Shown here piece after piece: positions 22,535-31,499 of a stretch of 64,000 bases of DNA (position 1 is its first letter; each line of letters opens with the position of its first letter). Origin of the DNA: Streptomyces spinosisporus (GTDB lineage Bacteria; Actinomycetota; Actinomycetes; Streptomycetales; Streptomycetaceae); NCBI RefSeq assembly GCF_022698145.1, contig NZ_JALDAX010000001.1:124001-188000 (forward strand). The letters run 5' to 3'. Under the pieces are notes generated by a model. It saw only the letters and a list, made by a program, of their open reading frames with translations, ran no database searches and was not told the origin of the DNA. A program made the position numbers and the translations under genes.

Positions 22535-24811
22535 ATGGAGACCTCGCGCATCGCGATCATCGGCGGCGGCCCCGGCGGGCTCTACGCCGCCGCCCTGCTC
22601 AAGCGCCTGGACCCCGCCCGCGAGATCACCGTCTGGGAGCGCAACGCCCCCGACGACACCTTCGGCTTCGGAGTGGTCCTCTCCGACGAGACGCTCGGCG
22701 GCATCGAGCACGCCGACCCGCTGGTCTACGAGGCCCTGCAGAAGGACTTCGTCCGGTGGGACGACATCGAAATCGTGCACCGGGGCGTGCAGCACACCTC
22801 CGGCGGTCACGGCTTCGCGGCCCTCGGCAGGCGCCGTCTGCTGCAGATCCTGCACGAGCGCTGCCACACCCTCGGCGTGGAACTCCGCTTCCGCTCCGAG
22901 GCGCCCCACCCCGACGAGCTGTCCCGCTCGTACGACCTGGTCGTCGCCGCCGACGGCGTGCGCAGCACCGTCCGCGACACCTACGCCGACGACTTCCGTC
23001 CCCGGCTGGCCGCCCACCGCTGCCGCTACATCTGGCTCGCCGCCGACTTCGCCTTCGACGCCTTCCGCTTCGAGATCGCCGAGACCGAACACGGCGTGAT
23101 GCAACTGCACGCCTACCCCTTCGCGGCCGACGCCTCCACGGTGATCGTCGAGATGCGGGAGGAGGTGTGGCGCGCGGCCGGCTTCGCCGATCTCGACGAG
23201 GCGGGGTCCGTCGAGCGCTGCGCCAAGATCTTCGCGGAGGCGCTCGGCGGTCGGCCGCTGCGCTCCAACAAGTCGGCGTGGACGACCTTCCGCACGGTGA
23301 CGAACGAGCACTGGTCGCGCGGCAACGTCGTGCTGCTCGGCGACGCCGCGCACACCGCCCACTTCTCGATCGGCTCCGGCACGAAGCTCGCCGTCGAGGA
23401 CGCGCTCGCCCTGGCCGCCTGTCTGGAGGAGCAGCCCAGCCTGGACAAGGCGCTCGCGGCCTACGAGGAGGAGCGCAGACCCGTCGTCGCCTCCACCCAG
23501 CGCGCCGCCCGCGCCAGCCTGGAGTGGTTCGAGAACCTGGGGCTCTATCTCGACCAGCCGCCCCGCCAGTTCGCCTTCAACCTGCTCACCCGCAGCCGCC
23601 GCGTCACCCACGACAACCTCCGGCTGCGCGACGCCCGTTTCACCGGGGCCGTGGAGCGCGAGTTCGGCTGCCCGCCCGGTACGCCGCCGATGTTCACGCC
23701 GTTCCGGCTGCGCGGGCTGACCCTGCGCAACCGGGTCGTCGTCTCGCCCATGGACATGTACTCGGCCGTCGACGGCGTGCCGGGCGACTTCCACCTGGTC
23801 CACCTCGGCGCACGGGCCCTCGGGGGCGCGGGCCTGGTGATGACCGAGATGGTGTGCGTCAGCGAGGAGGGCCGGATCACCCCCGGCTGCACCGGGCTCT
23901 ACACCGCCCGGCAGGCCGACTCCTGGAAGCGGATCACCGACTTCGTGCACGCCCAGGCCCCCGGCACCGCGATCGGTGTCCAGCTCGGCCACTCCGGGCG
24001 CAAGGGCTCGACCAAGCTGATGTGGGAGGGCATGGACGAACCCCTGGACGAGGGCAACTGGCCGCTCGCCGCCGCCTCCGCACTGCCGTACAAACCGGGC
24101 AGCCAGATCCCCCGCGAACTCAGCCGCGCCCAGCTCACGGACATCCGCGAGCAGTTCGTGGCCGCCGCCCGGCGGGCCGCCCGCGCCGGCTTCGACCTGC
24201 TCGAACTCCACTGCGCCCACGGCTACTTGCTCTCCGGCTTCCTCTCCCCGCTGACCAACCGGCGTACCGACGCCTACGGCGGCTCGCTGGAGAAACGTCT
24301 CCGCTTCCCGCTGGAGGTCTTCGACGCCGTACGCGCGGTGTGGCCGGGGGAGAGGCCCATGACGGTCCGCATCTCCGCCACCGACTGGGCCGAGGGCGGC
24401 ACGACGGCCGAGGACGCCGTCGACATCGCCCGCGCCTTCGTCGCACACGGGGTCGACGCGATCGACGTGTCGACGGGCCAGGTCGTCGCCGACGAGCACC
24501 CGGAGTTCGGGCGCTCCTACCAGACCCCGTTCGCCGACCGCATCCGCCACGGCACGGACGTCCCGGTCATCGCGGTCGGCGCCATCTCCTCCTGGGACGA
24601 CGTCAACTCCCTGATCCTGGCGGGCCGTACGGACCTGTGCGCCCTGGCCCGCCCCCACCTCTACGACCCCCACTGGACCCTCCACGCGGCAGCCGAACAG
24701 AACTACACCGGCCCGGGCATCACCTGGCCGGCGCCGTACCGAGCGGGCAGCCGCCGCCCGCAGACGGGACGCACGGACGGGCCCAAGCCTCGGCTCACTC
24801 TGGGGAGTTGA
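22535..24811 (+). CDS. Fused aryl-CoA flavin monooxygenase / OYE-type reductase (2-aminobenzoyl-CoA monooxygenase-reductase type)
   Basis: 758 residues with two domains. Residues 1-380 are an FAD monooxygenase: GxGxxG in IIGGGPGGLYAAAL and GDAAHTAHFSIGSG. Residues about 387-750 are an Old Yellow Enzyme-type reductase: TPFRLRGLTLRNRVVVSPMDMYS, HCAHGYLLSGFLSPL, TNRRTDAYGGSLEKR. This fusion matches 2-aminobenzoyl-CoA monooxygenase/reductase of the anaerobic-style aerobic anthranilate pathway; databases also name it salicylyl-CoA 5-hydroxylase/oxidoreductase. The ligase, dehydrogenase and RidA genes nearby favour anthranilate. AGTGGAGGGGG precedes ATG 22535; longer in-frame ORFs upstream overlap the hydratase gene. 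Confidence 0.85.
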   Translation: METSRIAIIGGGPGGLYAAALLKRLDPAREITVWERNAPDDTFGFGVVLSDETLGGIEHADPLVYEALQKDFVRWDDIEIVHRGVQHTSGGHGFAALGRRRLLQILHERCHTLGVELRFRSEAPHPDELSRSYDLVVAADGVRSTVRDTYADDFRPRLAAHRCRYIWLAADFAFDAFRFEIAETEHGVMQLHAYPFAADASTVIVEMREEVWRAAGFADLDEAGSVERCAKIFAEALGGRPLRSNKSAWTTFRTVTNEHWSRGNVVLLGDAAHTAHFSIGSGTKLAVEDALALAACLEEQPSLDKALAAYEEERRPVVASTQRAARASLEWFENLGLYLDQPPRQFAFNLLTRSRRVTHDNLRLRDARFTGAVEREFGCPPGTPPMFTPFRLRGLTLRNRVVVSPMDMYSAVDGVPGDFHLVHLGARALGGAGLVMTEMVCVSEEGRITPGCTGLYTARQADSWKRITDFVHAQAPGTAIGVQLGHSGRKGSTKLMWEGMDEPLDEGNWPLAAASALPYKPGSQIPRELSRAQLTDIREQFVAAARRAARAGFDLLELHCAHGYLLSGFLSPLTNRRTDAYGGSLEKRLRFPLEVFDAVRAVWPGERPMTVRISATDWAEGGTTAEDAVDIARAFVAHGVDAIDVSTGQVVADEHPEFGRSYQTPFADRIRHGTDVPVIAVGAISSWDDVNSLILAGRTDLCALARPHLYDPHWTLHAAAEQNYTGPGITWPAPYRAGSRRPQTGRTDGPKPRLTLGS

Positions 24812-24883
24812 GGGTTCGCCGGGGGCGGCGCCCACCTCGCGGGCAGCACCCCGGATCAGCCGCACGACACCCCCGGCCCCGGC

Positions 24884-26092
24884 TCACCCCGCGGAGTCGA
24901 CCACCGCCATCCCCGCCGTGAGCGTGGCGCCGTCCGCGGGGTCGATCAGGATGAAGGCGCCGGTGCGGCGGCAGGTGGTGTAGTCGTCGAGCGTCAGTGG
25001 GTCAGCGGTGTGGAGGGTGATGCGGGCGAGGTCGTTCGTGGTCAACTCGGCTGCTCCTGCAAGGTCCTTGACGATCGCTCGCACGGTGCGGGTGGTGTGG
25101 CGGACCAGGACGCGGTCGCCGATCCGGAGCGGTCGGTCGGCCAGGTGGCAGGCGTTCGCGGTGATGGTGCGCGTGAGTGTGGGAGATGCCCCTGCCGTGA
25201 TCATGTCGCCGCGTGAGACGTCCCGTTCGTCCGCCAGCCGTACGCTGATCGACTGCGGGGCGTACGCGACCTGCTGGGCGGTGCCGAGTACGTCGATCCC
25301 GGTGATCTCGGTGGTCTCGCCGGACGGGTGCACGGTGACCCGGTCGCCGACCCGCAGTGAGCCGGACGCCAACTGGCCCGCGTAGTACCGGACTTCGCCG
25401 TCCCGGATGACGTACTGCACGGGGAAGCGGGCGGGCGCGTCGGCGGCCTCGGTGCCGACGGGGACGGTCTCCAGGAACTCCAGGAGTGCCGGTCCCTCGT
25501 ACCAGTCCATGTGCGCGGAGCGCTCCACCACGTTGTCGCCGACGAGCGCCGACACCGGCACCGGCGTGAATCCCGGCAGGCCGAGCTCCGCCGCGTGTCC
25601 CGCGAAGTCCTCGACGATCTCCTCGAACCGCTGCTGCTCGTAGTCGACCAGGTCCATCTTGTTCACGGCCAGGACGACCCACGGGACCTGGAGCAGCGCG
25701 GCCACCGCCGCGTGCCGGCGGGTCTGTTCGACGACGCCGTTGCGGGCGTCGACGAGGATGATGGTGAGTTCGGCGGTGGAGGCGCCGGTGACCATGTTGC
25801 GGGTGTACTGCACATGGCCGGGGGTGTCGGCGAGGATGAATCGCCTGCGGGGGGTGGCGAAGTAGCGGTAGGCCACGTCGATCGTGATGCCCTGTTCGCG
25901 CTCGGCACGCAGGCCGTCCGTGAGGAGGGCGAGGTCGGGGGCGTCCTGGCCGCGGTTGCGGGAGGCGTGTTCGACGGCTTCCAGCTGGTCGGTGAGGACC
26001 GACTTGGAGTCGTGCAGCAGCCGGCCCACCAGGGTCGACTTGCCGTCGTCCACCGAGCCCGCGGTGGCGAAGCGCAGCGTGTCCACAGTCAT
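24884..26092 (-). CDS. cysN: Sulfate adenylyltransferase subunit 1 (GTPase)
   Basis: 402 residues of the EF-Tu-like GTPase family: G1 GSVDDGKST at 12-20, GITIDVAYRYF, DTPGHVQY and NKMDLVD. CysN uses GTP hydrolysis to drive formation of adenosine 5'-phosphosulfate by CysD. The ATG is 2 bp after the cysD stop, so the operon is cysC-cysD-cysN. The start is fixed by the first conserved segment TLRFATAGSVDDGKS and a good fit to the family N-terminus. Confidence 0.93.
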   Translation of the reverse strand: MTVDTLRFATAGSVDDGKSTLVGRLLHDSKSVLTDQLEAVEHASRNRGQDAPDLALLTDGLRAEREQGITIDVAYRYFATPRRRFILADTPGHVQYTRNMVTGASTAELTIILVDARNGVVEQTRRHAAVAALLQVPWVVLAVNKMDLVDYEQQRFEEIVEDFAGHAAELGLPGFTPVPVSALVGDNVVERSAHMDWYEGPALLEFLETVPVGTEAADAPARFPVQYVIRDGEVRYYAGQLASGSLRVGDRVTVHPSGETTEITGIDVLGTAQQVAYAPQSISVRLADERDVSRGDMITAGASPTLTRTITANACHLADRPLRIGDRVLVRHTTRTVRAIVKDLAGAAELTTNDLARITLHTADPLTLDDYTTCRRTGAFILIDPADGATLTAGMAVVDSAG

Positions 26093-26094
26093 GT

Positions 26095-27021
26095 CTAGAA
26101 GTACCCCTCGCGCTTGCGGTCTTCCATCGCGGCCTCGGAGAGCCTGTCGTCGGCGCGCGTCGCGCCCCGCTCGGTCAGCCGGGACGCGGCGATCTCCGCG
26201 ATCACCTTGTCGATGGTGTCGGCGTCGGAGTCGACGGCGCCGGTGCAGGACATGTCGCCGACCGTGCGGTAGCGCACCTGCCGCTTCTCCACGGCCTCGC
26301 CGTCCCTGGGCCCGCCCCACTCACCGGCCGTCAGCCACATCCCGCCGCGCCGGAAGACCTCGCGGTGATGGGCGTAGTAGATCTGCGGCAGTTCGATCCG
26401 CTCGCGGGCGATGTACTGCCAGACGTCCAGCTCGGTCCAGTTGGACAGCGGGAAGACCCGGACGTGCTCGCCGGGGGCGTGCCGGCCGTTGTACAGGTTC
26501 CACAGCTCGGGCCGCTGACGGCGCGGGTCCCACTGCGAGAACTCGTCCCGCAGGGAGAACACCCGTTCCTTGGCCCGTGCCTTCTCCTCGTCGCGCCGTC
26601 CGCCGCCGAAGACCGCGTCGAACCGCTCCGCCTGGATCTTCTCCGTCAGCGGCAGCGTCTGCAGCGGGTTGCGCGTCCCGTCCGGACGTTCGCGCAGCAC
26701 ACCCCGGTCGATGTAGTCCTGCACCGAGGCCACATGGAGCCGCAGCCCATGTGCGGCCACCACACGATCGCGGTACTCCAGCACCTCCGGAAAGTTGTGC
26801 CCGGTGTCCACGTGCAGCAGCGAGAAGGGGATCGCCGCCGGGGCGAACGCCTTCAGCGCCAGGTGCAGCATGAGGATGGAGTCCTTGCCGCCGGAGAAGA
26901 GGATCACCGGCCGTTCGAACTCGCCCGCCACCTCGCGGAAGATGTGCACCGCCTCGGACTCCAGCGCGTCCAGATGCGAGAGCACGAAGCCCCCGGACGC
27001 CCCCTCGGCCGCCGCACTCAC
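26095..27021 (-). CDS. cysD: Sulfate adenylyltransferase subunit 2
   Basis: 308 residues. The PP-loop SGGKDS at 43-48 binds ATP, and LLHVDTGHNFPE, GRRDEEKARAKER and FPLSNWTELDVWQYI are typical CysD segments. With CysN it makes adenosine 5'-phosphosulfate from sulfate. GTG 27021 overlaps the cysC stop by 4 bases; earlier in-frame codons run through cysC in another frame and were rejected. Confidence 0.94.
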   Translation of the reverse strand: MSAAAEGASGGFVLSHLDALESEAVHIFREVAGEFERPVILFSGGKDSILMLHLALKAFAPAAIPFSLLHVDTGHNFPEVLEYRDRVVAAHGLRLHVASVQDYIDRGVLRERPDGTRNPLQTLPLTEKIQAERFDAVFGGGRRDEEKARAKERVFSLRDEFSQWDPRRQRPELWNLYNGRHAPGEHVRVFPLSNWTELDVWQYIARERIELPQIYYAHHREVFRRGGMWLTAGEWGGPRDGEAVEKRQVRYRTVGDMSCTGAVDSDADTIDKVIAEIAASRLTERGATRADDRLSEAAMEDRKREGYF

Positions 27022-27569
27022 AGCAGCCCCCGCTCCACCAGCAGCGCATGCACCGCGTCCGCCGACTCCCTGGGCGTCTGGTGCTGCGTCGCCAGCACCA
27101 GATCCGGGTCCACGGGCGGCTCGTACGGATCGTCGACCCCGGTCAGCCCCACCAGCTGCCCCGCGGCCTGCCGGGCGTAGAGCCCCTTCACGTCCCGCTC
27201 GCTGCACACCTGGACCGGAGTGGCCACATGCACCTCGATGTACGGCGTCGCGCTGGCCTCGTGCCGTTTGCGCACCGCCTCGCGGCTGTCCGCGTACGGC
27301 GCGATGACGGGGACGACCGAGAGCACGCCGTTGCGCGCGAGGACCTCGGAGACCAGGCCGATGCGCTGCACGTTCGTGTTGCGGTCCGCGCGGGAGAAGC
27401 CGAGGCCCGCGGAGAGGAAGCGGCGTATCTCGTCGCCGTCCAGGACCTCCACACGATGTCCCTCGGCCCTGAGGCGTTCGCCGAGCAGACGGGCGACGGT
27501 CGTCTTGCCCGCGCTCGGCAGTCCGGTGAGCCAAACAGTGGCTCCCTGAGCCCTTGCCGTGGTGGTCAT
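27018..27569 (-). CDS. cysC: Adenylylsulfate kinase
   Basis: 183 residues. P-loop GLPSAGKTT at 16-24, then VEVLDGDEIRRFLSAGLGFSRADR and FIAPYADSRE-like VIAPYADSREAVR are APS kinase hallmarks. It converts adenosine 5'-phosphosulfate to PAPS. GAGGA lies upstream of ATG 27569. It is the first gene of the cysCDN operon. No cysH or sulfite reductase gene is present here, so the operon only activates sulfate. Confidence 0.94.
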   Translation of the reverse strand: MTTTARAQGATVWLTGLPSAGKTTVARLLGERLRAEGHRVEVLDGDEIRRFLSAGLGFSRADRNTNVQRIGLVSEVLARNGVLSVVPVIAPYADSREAVRKRHEASATPYIEVHVATPVQVCSERDVKGLYARQAAGQLVGLTGVDDPYEPPVDPDLVLATQHQTPRESADAVHALLVERGLL

Positions 27570-27584
27570 GCGCAACGGTCCTCT

Positions 27585-27624
27585 TTTCTTACCTGGCGAC
27601 AGCCCGAGCACCCTAGGTAAGAAA
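27585..27624. promoter_or_regulatory. Inverted repeat upstream of the cysCDN operon
   Basis: TTTCTTACCT and AGGTAAGAAA form a perfect 10-bp inverted repeat separated by 20 bases, 16 bp upstream of the cysC start. The arms are two helical turns or more apart, which suits a dimeric regulator. The regulator is not identified. Confidence 0.55.
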
Positions 27625-27684
27625 CTTGAGAAGAGGGAGAGAAAAACCTGAGCGTTGCGTGAGGGACCGCAGGTGTGCCGGGGA

Positions 27685-28497
27685 TCACACCCCCACGAAC
27701 TCGGCTCCCGTGTCCCTCAGCCGCGCGTGCAGCCCCCGGAAGACGGCGGCCGAGCGGACGCCGGGCCAGTCGTCGGGCAGGAGGCGGGCGGGCAGGCCCG
27801 GGTCGGCGTAGGGCAGGTGCCGCCAGGAGTCCAGGGCGAGGAGGTAGTCGCGGTAGGCCTCCTCGGGCGGGGTGTGCGACCGCTGCTCCCATCCGCGCAG
27901 CACGGGCCCGTGACGGTCGAGGAAGGCCTCGTGCTCCTTGGCGATCGCGGCCAGGTCCCACCAGCGGGCGACCGCCTCCCGGGTCGCCGCGAACCCGAGG
28001 TGCTCGCCCCGGAACAGATCGACGTACGGGTCGAGGTGCAGCCGCTGCAGGGTGTGCCGGGTCTCCTCGTACAGCCGGGCGGGAGCGATCCACACCCCGG
28101 GCGTCGCGGTGCCGAAGCCCAGCCCGGCCAGCCGGGAGCGCAGCACATGCCGCTTCTGCCGCTCCGACTCCGGCACGGAGAACACCGCGAGCACCCAGCC
28201 CTCGTCGTCGGGCGGCGCCGAGGCGTAGATGCGCCGGTCGCCGTCGTCGAGCAACTGCCGGGCGTCCGGCGACAGTTCGTACCCGGCCGCGCCCTGCGCC
28301 GTACGGGCCGGCAGCAGCAGCCCGCGGCGTTTGAGACGGGACACCGACGACCGTACGGAGGGCGCGTCCACGCCCACCGCGGCGAGCAGCCGGATCAGTT
28401 CGGCGACGGGCACGGGACCCTCGGCGAAGCGTCCGTAGGCGCCGTAGAGCGTGACGATGAGAGACCGTGGTGCATGCTGGTCGGACACGTTGATCAT
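27685..28497 (-). CDS. PaaX-family transcriptional repressor
   Basis: 270 residues. An N-terminal winged helix (SLIVTLYGAYGRFAEG, VRSSVSRLKRRGLLLPART) is followed by the PaaX central and C-terminal domains (VLAVFSVPESERQKRHVLRSRL, FGTATPGVWIAP). PaaX proteins bind aryl-CoA thioesters and release catabolic promoters. It lies 15 bp downstream of the aryl-CoA ligase on the same strand, so it may be co-transcribed and feed back on the cluster. The TGACGACAGTCA elements are the best candidate targets. Confidence 0.85.
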   Translation of the reverse strand: MINVSDQHAPRSLIVTLYGAYGRFAEGPVPVAELIRLLAAVGVDAPSVRSSVSRLKRRGLLLPARTAQGAAGYELSPDARQLLDDGDRRIYASAPPDDEGWVLAVFSVPESERQKRHVLRSRLAGLGFGTATPGVWIAPARLYEETRHTLQRLHLDPYVDLFRGEHLGFAATREAVARWWDLAAIAKEHEAFLDRHGPVLRGWEQRSHTPPEEAYRDYLLALDSWRHLPYADPGLPARLLPDDWPGVRSAAVFRGLHARLRDTGAEFVGV

Positions 28498-28512
28498 CTT
28501 AGGTCGTCGGCA

Positions 28513-30141
28513 TCAGTGCTGGTCACCTTCGGTGTCACGTTCGACCGCGGCTTCGGCGCCGGTCGCGTCCCGCAGCCGGAAGCGCTGCAGCTTGCCGGTC
28601 GCGGTGCGCGGCAGGGCGTCGAGGAAGACGATCTCGCGGGGGCATTTGTACGGCGCCAGCTCGGACTTGACGAAGGCGCGCAGTGCTTCGACGTCCCGTA
28701 CGGCGCCCTCCTTGAGGACGGCGTACGCCACGACCACCTGGCCGCGCGCCTCGTCGGGGCGCCCCACGACGGCCGCCTCCACCACGTCCGGGTGGCGCAG
28801 CAGGGCGTCCTCGACCTCGGGTCCCGCGATGTTGTACCCGGCCGAGATGATCATGTCGTCGGCGCGGGCGACATAGCGGAAGTAGCCGTCGCCGTCGCGG
28901 ACATAGGTGTCGCCGGTGATGTTCCAGCCGTCGCGCACATAGACGCGCTGGCGCGGGTCGGAGAGGTAGCGGCAGCCGACGGGGCCGCGTACCGCGAGCA
29001 GTCCCGGCTCGCCGTCGGGCAGCGGCTCGCCGTTCGCGTCCTGCACCCGTGCCTGCCAGCCCGGTACGGGAGTTCCGGTCGTGCCGGGACGGATGTGCTC
29101 GTCGGCGGCGGAGATGAAGATGTGCAACAGCTCGGTGGCGCCTATGCCGTTGATGATGCGCAGCCCCGTGCGCTCGTACCAGTTCTGCCAGGTGGCGGCG
29201 GGCAGGTTCTCGCCGGCCGACACACAGCGGCGCAGCGACGCGACGTCGTAAGCGTCGAGTTCGTCGAGCATCGCGCGGTAGGCCGTGGGCGCGGTGAACA
29301 CCACGGACACCCGGTGCTCGGCGACGGCCGCCAACAGCTGCTTGGGATGGGCCTGTTCGAGCAGGAGGGCGCTGGCGCCGGCCCGCATCGGGAAGACGAC
29401 CAGACCGCCGAGCCCGAAGGTGAAGCCGAGCGGCGGACTGCCCGCGAAGACGTCGTCCGCGCGGGGCCGCAGCACATGCGCCGAGAAGGTGTCCGCTATC
29501 GCCAGCACATCGCGGTGGAAGTGCATGCACCCCTTGGGGCGGCCGGTGGTGCCCGAGGTGAACGCGATCAGCGCGACGTCGTCGGCCGCGGTGTCGACGG
29601 GCTCGTACGGGGTGTCGGGCGCGGGCCTGCGCAGCAGGTCGTCGGGGGCGTCGCCGCCGTACGTCGTGATCCTGAGGCCCGGTATCTCGGCCTTGGCGAG
29701 GTCGTCGACGGACCGTATGTCGCACAGCGCGTGCCGCACCTCGGCGATGGCGCAGATCGTGCTCAGCTCGTGCGGGCGCTGCTGGGCCAGCACGGTCACC
29801 GCGACCGCGCCCGCCTTCAGCACGGCCAGCCAGCAGGCCGCGAGCCAGGGCGTGGTCGGGCCGCGCAGCAGCACGCGGTTGCCCGGGACGACGCCGAGGT
29901 CCCGGGTGAGGACGTGCGCGATGCGGTCGACGCGGGCGCGGAGTTCGCCGTACGTCCAGGACGGGCCGACGGGGGTGTGGAACACCGGGCGGCCGGGGTC
30001 GGCGTGGTCCAGGAGCTCGGCGGCACAGTTCAGCCGATCGGGGTAACGCAGCTCCGGCAGATCGAAGTGGAGTTCGGGCCACTCCGCGGGCGGCGGCAGG
30101 TGGTCGCGCGCGAAGGTGTCGACATGGGCCGAGACGTTCAT
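28513..30141 (-). CDS. Aryl-CoA ligase, probably 2-aminobenzoate-CoA ligase
   Basis: 542 residues of the AMP-forming acyl-CoA synthetase family: FTSGTTGRPKG at about residue 183, INGIGATELLHIFISA, GWNITGDTYVRDGDGYF and LPRTATGKLQRF. The ATELLHIF signature is common to benzoate- and 2-aminobenzoate-CoA ligases. AAGGGGG lies upstream of ATG 30141. It is divergent from the acyl-CoA dehydrogenase operon, and both use the 138-bp region holding a TGACGACAGTCA element. Context with the fused monooxygenase/reductase makes anthranilate the favoured substrate; benzoate or salicylate remain possible. Confidence 0.82.
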   Translation of the reverse strand: MNVSAHVDTFARDHLPPPAEWPELHFDLPELRYPDRLNCAAELLDHADPGRPVFHTPVGPSWTYGELRARVDRIAHVLTRDLGVVPGNRVLLRGPTTPWLAACWLAVLKAGAVAVTVLAQQRPHELSTICAIAEVRHALCDIRSVDDLAKAEIPGLRITTYGGDAPDDLLRRPAPDTPYEPVDTAADDVALIAFTSGTTGRPKGCMHFHRDVLAIADTFSAHVLRPRADDVFAGSPPLGFTFGLGGLVVFPMRAGASALLLEQAHPKQLLAAVAEHRVSVVFTAPTAYRAMLDELDAYDVASLRRCVSAGENLPAATWQNWYERTGLRIINGIGATELLHIFISAADEHIRPGTTGTPVPGWQARVQDANGEPLPDGEPGLLAVRGPVGCRYLSDPRQRVYVRDGWNITGDTYVRDGDGYFRYVARADDMIISAGYNIAGPEVEDALLRHPDVVEAAVVGRPDEARGQVVVAYAVLKEGAVRDVEALRAFVKSELAPYKCPREIVFLDALPRTATGKLQRFRLRDATGAEAAVERDTEGDQH

Positions 30142-30218
30142 GGCGGTGCGCCCCCTTGCCGTTGTGGGCGTCGTGGTGGGCCTGGGGTCCGTCCAGTACG
30201 TGGAGCGTATCGTGTTGG

Positions 30219-30249
30219 TGACGACAGTCAACGGTGCGCGATAACCTCG
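30219..30249. promoter_or_regulatory. Shared operator/promoter element, copy 2 (divergent)
   Basis: TGACGACAGTCA at 30219-30230, 9 bases, then GATAACCTCG at 30240-30249, the same spacing as copy 1 at 21624. On the opposite strand TTGACT and TACGCT, 16 bases apart, could be the promoter of the ligase gene, so one site would control both directions. Confidence 0.7.
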
Positions 30250-30278
30250 TGGGAGGTACGGAGCAGAGGGGACCGGCA

Positions 30279-31499
30279 ATGCCCGCATTCTCACTCGAAC
30301 CGGAACAGATCGCCTGGTGTGGCGAGCTGCGCACCCTGGCCGCCGAGCAACTGCGCCCGCTCGCCGAGAAGGGCGAACCGGGGCACGTCAACCGCGCGCT
30401 CGTCGCGGAACTGGGCCGGCTCGGACTTTTGGGCCGCCTGTTCACCTCGGGCGCCCTGGACCTCTGCCTGATGCGCGAGTCCCTCGCCCACGCCTGCACG
30501 GAGGCCGAGACGGCGCTGGCCCTGCAGGGGCTCGGCGCCCACCCGGTGCACGCCCACGGCACCCCGGCCCAGCGCGACCGCTGGCTGCCGCGGGTCGCCG
30601 ACGGCACGGCGGTCGCCGCGTTCGCACTGAGCGAGCCGGGAGCGGGCTCGGACGCGGCGGCACTCGCGCTGCGGGCGGACCCGGACACGAAGGCGGGCCC
30701 TGACTCGGGCACGGAGGCGGCCCGGCCGGACGACGAGCCTGTAGCTGGGCCGATCGCCGAGCCCGACGGCCCCTCCCGCTGGCGGCTCACCGGCGAGAAG
30801 TGCTGGATCTCCAATGCGCCGGAGGCCGACTTCTACACCGTCTTCGCCCGGACCACCCCCGGCGCGGGCGCCCGCGGGGTGACTGCCTTCCTGGTGCCGG
30901 CCGACCGCCCCGGGCTCACCGGCACGCCCCTCGACATGCTGTCCCCGCACCCCATCGGCGCCCTCGACTTCGACGCCGTACCCGTCACCGCGGACGATGT
31001 GCTCGGCGAGGTGGACCGCGGCTTCCGGGTCGCCATGGGCACCCTCAACCAGTTCCGCCCCAGCGTCGGCGCGTTCGCGGTCGGCATGGCGCAGGCGGCG
31101 CTGGACGCGACCCTCGCGCACACGTCCCGACGGGACGCGTTCGGCGGGAAGTTGAGCGATCTGCAGAGCGTCGCCCACCAGGTCGCCGAGATGGCGCTGC
31201 GCATCGAGGCGGCCCGTCTCATGGTGTACGCGGCGGCGACGGCGTACGACGAGGGCGCCCCCGGAGTCCCCAAGCGCGCGGCGATGGCGAAGCTGCTCGC
31301 GACCGAGACGGCGCAGTATGTCGTCGACAGGGCCGTCCAGTTGCACGGAGCCCGGGCCCTGCGCCGCGGGCATCTCCTAGAACACCTCTACCGCGAGGTG
31401 CGCGCCCCGCGCATCTACGAGGGTGCGAGCGAGGTCCAACGCGGCATCATCGCCAAGGAGTTGTACGCCGCACTGGCGGCAGGGGAGGAATCGCAGTGA
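30279..31499 (+). CDS. Acyl-CoA dehydrogenase family protein
   Basis: 406 residues: FALSEPGAGSDAAALA (flavin-binding), GEKCWISNAPEADFYTVFA, and EGASEVQRGIIAKELYA with helix AMAKLLATETAQYVVDRAVQLHGA. These are standard for flavin-dependent acyl-CoA dehydrogenases. A hydrophilic insertion of about 30 residues (after LALRADPDTK) separates the two beta-domain motifs. AGAGGGG precedes ATG 30279. It is coupled to a RidA gene by a GTGA overlap. In this locus it probably oxidises a cyclohexene- or cyclohexanecarboxyl-CoA intermediate of anthranilate breakdown. Confidence 0.88.
   Translation: MPAFSLEPEQIAWCGELRTLAAEQLRPLAEKGEPGHVNRALVAELGRLGLLGRLFTSGALDLCLMRESLAHACTEAETALALQGLGAHPVHAHGTPAQRDRWLPRVADGTAVAAFALSEPGAGSDAAALALRADPDTKAGPDSGTEAARPDDEPVAGPIAEPDGPSRWRLTGEKCWISNAPEADFYTVFARTTPGAGARGVTAFLVPADRPGLTGTPLDMLSPHPIGALDFDAVPVTADDVLGEVDRGFRVAMGTLNQFRPSVGAFAVGMAQAALDATLAHTSRRDAFGGKLSDLQSVAHQVAEMALRIEAARLMVYAAATAYDEGAPGVPKRAAMAKLLATETAQYVVDRAVQLHGARALRRGHLLEHLYREVRAPRIYEGASEVQRGIIAKELYAALAAGEESQ

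Noticed and set aside
27655..30471. 938-codon frame on the + strand opposite PaaX and the aryl-CoA ligase
   Set aside because: Such long antisense frames are normal in high-GC genes. The product is Arg/Gly/Val-rich without motifs, while the opposite strand encodes clear families.
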